A DNA stretch of 64,000 bases from Polaromonas sp. YR568 (GTDB taxonomy: Bacteria > Pseudomonadota > Gammaproteobacteria > Burkholderiales > Burkholderiaceae_C). Made by a program: the position numbers and the translations under genes. The notes beneath the pieces are model-generated. The model did not search any database. It worked only from the letters and a program-made list of their open reading frames with translations, and was not told the origin of the DNA. Position 1 is the first letter of the stretch. Each line of letters opens with the position of its first letter. The stretch covers positions 43,501 to 107,500 of the forward strand of contig NZ_FPBM01000011.1 in the NCBI RefSeq assembly GCF_900116715.1, given 5' to 3'. Below, piece after piece: positions 56,417-64,000 of this stretch.

Positions 56417-56827
56417 TTATTCAGGAAATGGCACTTCAATGGATTTGCGCTCGGGGTCGCGCAGGAACTGGAGGTATGTTTGGACGGCCAGCTTGAACTG
56501 GCCCAAGGTGACTTCACCACCTTTTTCGGGACCGTTTTCGCCGTACTGGAATTCGAATACCACGCCTTCTTTGCTCAACCAGCAGATATATGCATGGCCT
56601 TCCGCTTCGATTTCTTCTGTAGCCGTTTCAGCAGCGAACGCTTTTTCAAGGACGCCTTCTCCATACTCGACATCAATAAATTCATCTATCGCACCACACA
56701 TGGTTTTGTAGGGAGAATCAATTCCAACAGCACCTTGAATCGAGCCAACTTCGATAGTCGAGCGCCAATATTCCCGACCCTCAGATACGACGATGGAACG
56801 AGGTTGACACCTAAGCCATAAATTCAT
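56417..56827 (-). CDS. Putative orphan immunity protein 2
   Basis: This 136-aa protein starts at the ATG at 56827, 16 bases after the stop of tail 2, with AAGAAGGA as ribosome site. It is acidic and soluble. The last ~35 residues (GGEVTLGQFKLAVQTYLQFL then RDPERKSIEVPFPE) are almost identical to those of the gene at 57015, while the N-terminal parts differ, which suggests recombination. Position behind a toxin tail is that of a CdiI-type immunity gene. It is not similar to the 114-aa gene at 10529. The target toxin is lost. Confidence 0.6.
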   Translation of the reverse strand: MNLWLRCQPRSIVVSEGREYWRSTIEVGSIQGAVGIDSPYKTMCGAIDEFIDVEYGEGVLEKAFAAETATEEIEAEGHAYICWLSKEGVVFEFQYGENGPEKGGEVTLGQFKLAVQTYLQFLRDPERKSIEVPFPE

Positions 56828-56843
56828 ACCGTGTCCTTCTTGA

Positions 56844-57014
56844 CTATTTTCCAGTGGGATAGAAAGTGGTCCGCAAGGCACCAATGAAGAACTGTATCTC
56901 CAGACCACTCGGAGTCGTTCCAATATCTCCCGTACCATTTGACGCCGGTCTTCTCACCTTAAACGCCTGTGCCACCTCATACTCGATCCTGGCTTGGGAC
57001 CATGAGGGGTTGGA
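56844..57014 (-). pseudogene. Toxin-tail fragment 2
   Basis: In frame with and directly after the stop of immunity-like gene 1, this reads SNPSWSQARIEYEVAQAFKV, then RRPASNGTGDIGTTPSGLEI and ends ALRTTFYPTGK before TAG. It has no start codon. It aligns with tail 1 (RIEYEVAQAFKVR, TxPSGxEIQ, RTTFYP). It is the C-terminal end of a secreted toxin whose body is gone. Confidence 0.7.
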
Positions 57015-57479
57015 CTATTCAGGAAATGGCACTTCAATGGGTTTGCGCTCCGGGTCGCGCAAAAACTGAAAGTAAATTTGGAGCACTAACTTAAATTGAG
57101 CCAGCGTGATTTCGCCACCCTCCTCACCAAGCCCGTCATCAACGTAGCGCTCGCTAAACCCAAACTCGAACCAGAAAATAGTTTTGGTGGCATCAAATAT
57201 GGCCGCCACAGCATCGTTTCCAGTGCTCGATTTAATGATTTCGCCTCGCTCGATTTGAGCAATTTTTTCCAGTCCGCTTTCTACAGAATGTAAAGAAAAC
57301 CCACTAATCGCAGCGCACATCACTCGGAAAGGTAACGCGATGGCATCCCACATTACGCGTGCAGCCTTCTGACTGGGCATGTCTGAATCGATTACGCCAA
57401 TATATTTACTATCCCACTTGACGCTGGGATCGTCGTCTGCGATGCACTGGATGGTTCGAGCTACCAATTTGTACGTCAT
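57015..57479 (-). CDS. Putative orphan immunity protein 1
   Basis: This 154-aa protein (MTYKLVARTIQCIADDDPSV...) starts at the ATG at 57479, two bases after the stop of tail 1; a TTG at 57485 is possible. It is acidic and ends GGEITLAQFKLVLQIYFQFL then RDPERKPIEVPFPE, nearly identical to the gene at 56417. Tight linkage to a toxin tail suggests a CdiI-type immunity function, perhaps protecting against toxins of neighbouring strains. The specific toxin cannot be named. Confidence 0.6.
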   Translation of the reverse strand: MTYKLVARTIQCIADDDPSVKWDSKYIGVIDSDMPSQKAARVMWDAIALPFRVMCAAISGFSLHSVESGLEKIAQIERGEIIKSSTGNDAVAAIFDATKTIFWFEFGFSERYVDDGLGEEGGEITLAQFKLVLQIYFQFLRDPERKPIEVPFPE

Positions 57480-57481
57480 GC

Positions 57482-57670
57482 TCAATTACCTATTGGATAA
57501 AAAGTAGTTCTGGCTGGAGTGGAATATCCCTGTATTTCTATCCCCGCAGGGCTTGTGCCGCGCCATTGATTGGGCACACTCGTGGGCTGCCTAACTTTAA
57601 ATGCCTGCGCCACCTCATACTCAATCCGGGCCTGTGACCATAAGGGACTGAAGAAGGTGGAGGGCTGCAA
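57482..57670 (-). pseudogene. Toxin-tail fragment 1 fused to a TPS leader
   Basis: About 60 residues are open (from FFSPLWSQARIEYEVAQAFK to ARTTFYPIGN). The pattern GTSPAGIEIQGY followed by RTTFYP resembles C-terminal ends of some polymorphic nuclease toxins of the BECR/EndoU-like class; this is tentative. Upstream, after about 30 unrelated bases, the DNA matches the leader of the exoprotein at 17.8 kb. Thus the whole exoprotein body has been deleted and leader and tail brought together. Confidence 0.65.
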
Positions 57671-57690
57671 ATTTCCGACCTTATCGATTT

Positions 57691-57855
57691 TGTGGCTTGG
57701 CCATCTCGCCCTCCCTGATTCCGTTTTTTTCTTGGCGCCAAGCCGTGTACTTGAGGCAAGCGGAATTTTAGGTTTGGGCGGGAGCTCCGAAAGGAGTGTT
57801 ACCTCGATTCAGCAAGAGAATTTTGCATTTGTGGGTCAACGGAAAGATCAGGCAA
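57691..57855 (-). promoter_or_regulatory. Exoprotein upstream region, copy 2
   Basis: This aligns with 17774-17940 (TGTGGCTTGGCCA, CTCCCTGATTCCG, GGAAAGATCAGGCAA) in the same orientation. The possible -10 is TAAAAT on the minus strand (57770-57765). It may still drive the immunity-like genes. From 57856 to 57963 nothing is assignable. Confidence 0.65.
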
Positions 57856-57963
57856 CAGGCAGGTCGACAGGCTGGGCCTTTGAGGCAACAGAAGGCTATT
57901 AAATTAGTAGCTTCTTGCGCTCGTATTCATTGGCCTGGAGATTAAGGATGCTTAAATATTCCT

Positions 57964-59709
57964 TTAAAGCATCTCGTCTGGCGCAAATGGCCCAATCAGC
58001 TTGAGCATCAACTTCAAGCCCCAGCTTGCGTCCGGCTCCACCCGGGTGTCTTTCAGCGGCGACCCTTGGGGCGCCCGCCAGACCAGCTGGCCGTCTTCCA
58101 GCTCAACCCGGTACGCCCCGCCGGCCAGCGTCGGCTCAATCAGCTTTGTGGCTTCGGCTGAAATCGCGCGGTTGCGGATGACGATGGCGACTTCGCTGTT
58201 TTGCAGTTGTGAGCGCAGGTCCAGGTTCATGGAGCCGACGACCAGCAGGCGGTCGTCCATCACCACCACTTTGGAGTGCAGGCTGGCGCGTGAGCCGCCG
58301 GTGGAACCCCCGGTGGAGCCGCCGGCCAGGGCGGCGGAGCCGAAGCTGCTGAAGGAGCCTTCCTGTTCGGCGCGCATTTCATAGATTTCTATGCCCATCT
58401 CCAGCAAGGCCTTGCGGTAGCGGGCGTAGCCGACGTGTGCGGCTGGCGCGTCGTTGGAGGCGAGCGAGTTGGTTAGCACACGCACACGCACGCCGCGATG
58501 CCGCAGCTCGGCAAAACCTTTCATCATGCGTTCGCCGGGCACGAAGTAGGGCGAGACGATGAGCAGATTGCCTTTGGCCTGCGCCATCAGCTGCAGCAGG
58601 CCGTCGACGGCGGTGTCCTGGGATTCTTCGGTGGAGTCGGCGTCGGCGGCGATTTTGGAGGGTTTGTCGACCAGCAGCACCGAGGGCGCCCAGGTCCAGG
58701 TGAGAAGGCGCAGATCGGCCGAATCGGGCAGCGGCGCGATGGTCGTTGTGACGCCGCTGGGTGAGGTGGTGGTGCGTGTGGTGGTCGTGCTGTTGACGCT
58801 GGTGGCGGCGTCGGCATTCGATTTGGCAATCGCCGCCTGCGTGGTGGCGGCCAGCGTGGCGGGGTCATCCAGGTTCTTGGAGGGGCCTGGGGGCGGCAGC
58901 TTGAGCGCATCGATCTGCTCGGCTGTCATCAGCGATTGCACCGGATAGGCCAGCGGGTTGTTCCAGTACTGGTCAAAGCTGGCCGACAGGTCGCGCGCGA
59001 TGCGGCCGGCGGCCAGCACGTCGATGTCGACAAAGTTGGTGCCTTCGCTCTGGCCGAAGTAGGTTTCGCCCAGGTTGCGACCGCCGGTGATGGCCACCGC
59101 GTTGTCGGCCACAAAGATCTTGTTGTGCATGCGCCGCTGCATGCGCGCGGCGTCTTTCAGATTGCCCAGGATGCGGAACATCAGCGAGCCGCGCCCGCCC
59201 GGGATGGGGTTGAAGAGGCGCAGCTCGAAGTTTTTCTCAAAAGCGAGCTTGAGCACCTGGGCGTTTTTGCCCGAGGTGTTGAAGTCGTCCAGCAGGATGC
59301 GGATGCGCACGCCGCGGCCGGCGGCTTCGCGCAGGGCTTCGAACATGCGTTCGGTGGTGTCGTCGGCAAAGATGGCGTAGTACTGGATGTCCAGCGTCCT
59401 TTGCGCCGCCTTGATCAGCGTCATGCGGCTGGTAAAGGCCAGCTCGGCATCGCCTACCAGCGCAAAGCCCGAGTCGTTGCGCGTGCCGGCCTTGGCGGCG
59501 CGGGCGGCGACCAGCGCGCCCAGCCGGGTTTCGGCCGGGTTGGCCAGGGCGGTGGAGACCGGCCGTTCAACCTCGCTGGGCAGCGAGGCGCAGCCGGCGA
59601 GCCACAGAGCGGTGAATGCGATGGCCAGCGCCGGCAGCACGCGCCGGAACGCCGGGAGGGAAAGCTTGCGGGGAAGCTTGCAGGAAAGGGCGCTGGGGGT
59701 GGTCGGCAT
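57964..59709 (-). CDS. Phospholipase-D-family lipoprotein (cardiolipin synthase ClsC-like)
   Basis: This 581-aa protein has a lipoprotein signal (ALAIAFTALWLAGC, lipobox LAGC) and two HKD motifs: MHNKIFVADNAVAITGGRN and LHSKVVVMDDRLLVVGSMN. The segment between them carries an insert rich in Ala/Thr/Ser near 58.75 kb. Layout and length match ClsC/YmdC-type PLD proteins that make cardiolipin from phosphatidylglycerol and another phospholipid, or related phosphodiesterases. The lipobox points to the periplasmic face. The ATG at 59709 is preferred over a GTG at 59721. Confidence 0.85.
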   Translation of the reverse strand: MPTTPSALSCKLPRKLSLPAFRRVLPALAIAFTALWLAGCASLPSEVERPVSTALANPAETRLGALVAARAAKAGTRNDSGFALVGDAELAFTSRMTLIKAAQRTLDIQYYAIFADDTTERMFEALREAAGRGVRIRILLDDFNTSGKNAQVLKLAFEKNFELRLFNPIPGGRGSLMFRILGNLKDAARMQRRMHNKIFVADNAVAITGGRNLGETYFGQSEGTNFVDIDVLAAGRIARDLSASFDQYWNNPLAYPVQSLMTAEQIDALKLPPPGPSKNLDDPATLAATTQAAIAKSNADAATSVNSTTTTRTTTSPSGVTTTIAPLPDSADLRLLTWTWAPSVLLVDKPSKIAADADSTEESQDTAVDGLLQLMAQAKGNLLIVSPYFVPGERMMKGFAELRHRGVRVRVLTNSLASNDAPAAHVGYARYRKALLEMGIEIYEMRAEQEGSFSSFGSAALAGGSTGGSTGGSRASLHSKVVVMDDRLLVVGSMNLDLRSQLQNSEVAIVIRNRAISAEATKLIEPTLAGGAYRVELEDGQLVWRAPQGSPLKDTRVEPDASWGLKLMLKLIGPFAPDEML

Positions 59710-59786
59710 GGTGCAGACCACTGTAGCGTAAGGAGATGTAGGGAATACCGGCGCCGCCTGCGCTGGCGGCTACTCTTGTTGTAGGA

Positions 59787-59812
59787 GCCCGGCTTGACTG
59801 CGCAAGCCGGGC
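59787..59812. repeat. REP-like hairpin between convergently spaced genes
   Basis: GCCCGGCTTG-ACTGCG-CAAGCCGGGC is a perfect ten-pair stem with a six-base loop, preceded by TTGTAGGA. This is the typical look of a REP unit (GTAGGAGC...GGCTTG) known from pseudomonads and some betaproteobacteria. It is 35 bases after the uup stop and could also serve as its terminator. Confidence 0.6.
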
Positions 59813-59846
59813 ATGTCTGCGCTAGTGGGCGCTTACGCTGGGCGTC

Positions 59847-61775
<1,929 letters not shown>

Positions 61776-61982
61776 AAGGGGGCAGATTATCCGCCCCTGT
61801 TGTGACGCGGCCTCTTTATAGGCCCTTCAAGGCCTTCCTTTGGCCGCATGGCTCCCTTTTGCACCATCTCTTAAATACAAGTTATTACGCAGGCAGCGGG
61901 TGTGGCGTCCGCGCCCTATCGCCTCTCAAGCCTCGTCGATATAGTCGTCCATTCCGGCGATCCGATCGCTGAAGGAGGGACC

Positions 61983-62462
61983 TTGGAGCTGCAAATCAAC
62001 GGCCGGACCGTTCAGGCTGACGCCGACCCCGGCATGCCTTTGCTGTGGGTGCTGCGCGATGTGCTGAACATGACGGGCACCAAGTTCGGCTGCGGCGTGG
62101 CCGCCTGCGGCGCCTGCACGGTGCGGGTGGACGGCGCTGCGGTGCGGTCTTGCGCTGTGCCGGTGTCCGCCGTGGTGGGCAAACGCATCCAGACCATTGA
62201 AGCGCTGGGCACGCCGGACAAGCCCCATGCCTTGCAACTGGCCTGGATTGCGGAGCAGGTGCCCCAGTGCGGCTATTGCCAGTCGGGCATGCTGATGGCC
62301 GCTGCCGCCCTGCTGGATAAAACGCCCAGGCCGACGGACGCGGACATCGACGCCGCCATGACCAATATTTGCCGTTGCGGCACCTACCAGCGAATCCGGG
62401 TGGCCATCAAGCGCGCGGCGGGTGTTGCGCCCGGCGGTGCTGTGAAAAAGGCCAAGGCATGA
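61983..62462 (+). CDS. iorA: Isoquinoline 1-oxidoreductase-type small (2Fe-2S) subunit
   Basis: This 159-aa protein carries two 2Fe-2S clusters: CGVAACGACTVRVDG (plant-type ferredoxin, first cluster) and CGYCQSGMLMAAAALLD with ICRCGTYQRIRVAIKRAA (second). It passes electrons from the molybdenum subunit. I place the start at the TTG at 61983, because GAAGGAGGGA lies two bases before it and the family begins xLxINGxxxxxDxDPxMPLLW; an upstream GTG at 61902 would add 27 unlikely residues. It overlaps the next gene by four bases. Confidence 0.88.
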   Translation: MELQINGRTVQADADPGMPLLWVLRDVLNMTGTKFGCGVAACGACTVRVDGAAVRSCAVPVSAVVGKRIQTIEALGTPDKPHALQLAWIAEQVPQCGYCQSGMLMAAAALLDKTPRPTDADIDAAMTNICRCGTYQRIRVAIKRAAGVAPGGAVKKAKA

Positions 62463-64000
62463 AAAGAAGGGCATGGCTGCTGAGCGCGGCGGGAGGCGCG
62501 GGGGCCCTGGTCGTGGGCTGGTGCCTGCTGCCGGCCCGTTCACGCCTGGGCAGTGCCGCCAAGCCCTGGCCGGCCGGCGGTGAGCCCGACCTGACGGGTG
62601 TGGTTTTTAACGGCTGGATCAAGATCAAGGCCGACGGCGGCGTGGTGCTGGCCATGCCGCGCAGCGAAATGGGGCAGGGCGTGCACACCGCACTGGCCAT
62701 GCTGGTGGCCGAAGAGCTGGATGTGCCCCTGCTGCGGGTGAGCCTGGAGCAGGCCGGCGCCGACACGATTTACGGCAACGTCGCCATGCTGGTCGGCAGC
62801 CTGCCGTTTCACCCCCTGGAGGTAGACGACTACTCGGCAGAGGGCGCGCCCCGCGTGCGCCCCGCCAAAGTCAGGGTGGGTGAATGGATGATGGGCAAGC
62901 TGGCCCGCGAGCTTGGCATCAATGCCACGGGTGGGTCTTCCAGCGTGGCCGATGCCTGGGAAGTGCTGCGAACGGCCGCGGCGACCGCGCGTGCGTCCTT
63001 GCTGGGGGCGGCTTCGCTGGACTGGAAACTGCCGGTGGATGAGCTGAGCGTCAAAAACGGCGTGATTTCGCATCCCTCGGGTCCGTCTGCCCACTATGGC
63101 GAGCTGGCGAAGTTCGCCGCCGTGACGCCGCCGGGCGAGGTGACCCTCAAAAACCGCAAGAACTGGACCTTGATAGGGCGCAGCGCCCCGCGCCCGGATA
63201 TTCCGGCCAAGGTCAACGGCAGCGCTGTCTTCGGGCTGGATGTGCGGCTGCCGGGCATGTTGTATGCGGCGGTGCGGCTGTGCCCCATGCTGGGCGGCTC
63301 GGCGGGCGCGATTCAGGCGAATGCCGTTCTGGCGCAGCCGGGGGTGGAGCGCCTGGTGCGGCTGCCGGGTTATGCGGGTTCGACGGCCGGCTTGGCCGTG
63401 GTGGCGAAAACCTGGTGGCAGGCCCAGCAGGCAGCCCTGGCGGCGCCGGTGGATTGGCAGCAGCGGCCCGCCGGCGGGCTGAACAGCCGGGATATCGAAA
63501 AGGCGCTCGAGACTGCCTTGGGCCAGGAAGACGGCTATACCTTCTATATGAAGGGCGACACCGGCAAGGCCGAGGCGGGTGCTGCGCGGAAAGTCGAAGC
63601 GCTGTACCGGGCGCCTTATCTGGCGCACGCCACGCTGGAGCCCATGAACTGCACGGCACAGGTCAAAGACGGAAAAGTCTGGCTCTGGGCGCCCACGCAG
63701 GTACCGCAGATGGCTGTGGCTGTTGCCGCGCGTGTGGCCGGGGTGGCGGCGGAAGATGTTCACCTCACGGTCACGCTGCTGGGCGGCGGGTTTGGCCGCC
63801 GGCTGGAGGTGGACTGCGTGGCTCAGGCCGTGCGGGTGGCCTTGGAGTGCGGCGGAAGGCCGGTTCAGCTGATCTGGTCCCGCGAAGAAGACACCACGCA
63901 CGACTTTTACCGGCCCATGCAGGTCGCCAGGCTCAGCGCGGTGGTGGATACGGACGGGCAAATCAGCCTGGCTATCAAGTCGGCGGGGGATGCCATCACC
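62459..64000 (+). CDS. iorB: Isoquinoline 1-oxidoreductase-type molybdopterin subunit, 3' end outside window
   Basis: The visible 514 residues start MKRRAWLLSAAGGAGALVVG, a Tat-like leader (RRAW). VFNGWIKIKADGGVVLAMPR and SEMGQGVHTALAMLVAEELD are the characteristic first domain (xMGQGxxTxL) of xanthine-oxidase-type large subunits of the IorB class. AHATLEPMNCTAQVKDGKVW and WAPTQVPQ are the molybdopterin-binding segments, and LLGGGFGRRLEVDCVAQA is the GGGFGRR motif. Together with IorA it would oxidise N-heterocycles or aldehydes in the periplasm, feeding a cytochrome not seen here. Length cannot be compared because the gene runs off the edge. Confidence 0.9.
   Translation, partial: MKRRAWLLSAAGGAGALVVGWCLLPARSRLGSAAKPWPAGGEPDLTGVVFNGWIKIKADGGVVLAMPRSEMGQGVHTALAMLVAEELDVPLLRVSLEQAGADTIYGNVAMLVGSLPFHPLEVDDYSAEGAPRVRPAKVRVGEWMMGKLARELGINATGGSSSVADAWEVLRTAAATARASLLGAASLDWKLPVDELSVKNGVISHPSGPSAHYGELAKFAAVTPPGEVTLKNRKNWTLIGRSAPRPDIPAKVNGSAVFGLDVRLPGMLYAAVRLCPMLGGSAGAIQANAVLAQPGVERLVRLPGYAGSTAGLAVVAKTWWQAQQAALAAPVDWQQRPAGGLNSRDIEKALETALGQEDGYTFYMKGDTGKAEAGAARKVEALYRAPYLAHATLEPMNCTAQVKDGKVWLWAPTQVPQMAVAVAARVAGVAAEDVHLTVTLLGGGFGRRLEVDCVAQAVRVALECGGRPVQLIWSREEDTTHDFYRPMQVARLSAVVDTDGQISLAIKSAGDAIT

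Noticed and set aside
57538..57759. 73-codon minus-strand frame over the second leader
   Set aside because: Its similarity to the frame upstream of the first exoprotein comes from the duplicated non-coding leader, not from coding constraint.

Overview
The window looks like chromosomal DNA from a high-GC Gram-negative bacterium, most likely a betaproteobacterium of the Comamonadaceae (Polaromonas/Variovorax-like). This rests on overall GC, codon use, an outer-membrane phospholipase, an ESPR-type two-partner-secretion exoprotein, and the mix of LysE exporters and Burkholderiales-style enzymes. The genus is inference. No rRNA, tRNA, CRISPR array or complete insertion sequence was recognised.

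Layout. 1-0.4 kb: AT-richer edge segment with a truncated RelA/SpoT-type nucleotidyltransferase. 0.66-2.85 kb: ArsR-type regulator divergent from an MFS transporter. 2.85-6.7 kb: an ECF42-type sigma-factor locus with three DGPF/YCII genes (four domains) and a membrane-anchored SRPBCC protein; two near-identical promoters (TGTCGA-N16-CGTC) drive its two transcription units. 6.8-10 kb: AEC permease and Rep helicase. 10-17.9 kb: a giant filamentous-haemagglutinin/CdiA-like exoprotein whose 3' end is cut off inside a ~187-bp MITE-like element; small immunity-like genes sit between further copies of that element. 18-22.5 kb: solitary PhnD-like binding protein, a secreted protein, PldA and a CPA1 antiporter. 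22.6-27.6 kb: Fur-box-preceded iron operon (imelysin, di-haem DUF1111, imelysin, DUF1513).

27.6-40 kb: a transglutaminase-like protein, then a minus-strand run of twelve closely spaced genes (three LysE exporters, EamA exporter, aminotransferase, threonine dehydratase, PhzF, GST, VOC, DJ-1, cupin, monooxygenase). It is divergent from a MocR regulator, with a perfect inverted repeat between them. 40.5-54.3 kb: four consecutive genes for exported DUF11/Ig-like-repeat proteins (166, 882, 2026 and 1469 aa), one ending in a likely outer-membrane barrel; together they look like an uncharacterised cell-surface system. 54.3-56 kb: small protein and flavin amine oxidase. 56.1-57.9 kb: relic of a second CdiA-like locus, reduced to a leader copied from the 17.8 kb locus plus alternating toxin-tail fragments and immunity-like genes. 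58-64 kb: phospholipase-D-family lipoprotein, Uup ABC-F ATPase, and the start of an isoquinoline-1-oxidoreductase-type molybdoenzyme operon truncated by the window edge.

The most interesting features are the decayed, repeat-flanked toxin/immunity loci at both ends of the window, the ECF42 regulon with a readable promoter code, and the DUF11 surface-protein operon.
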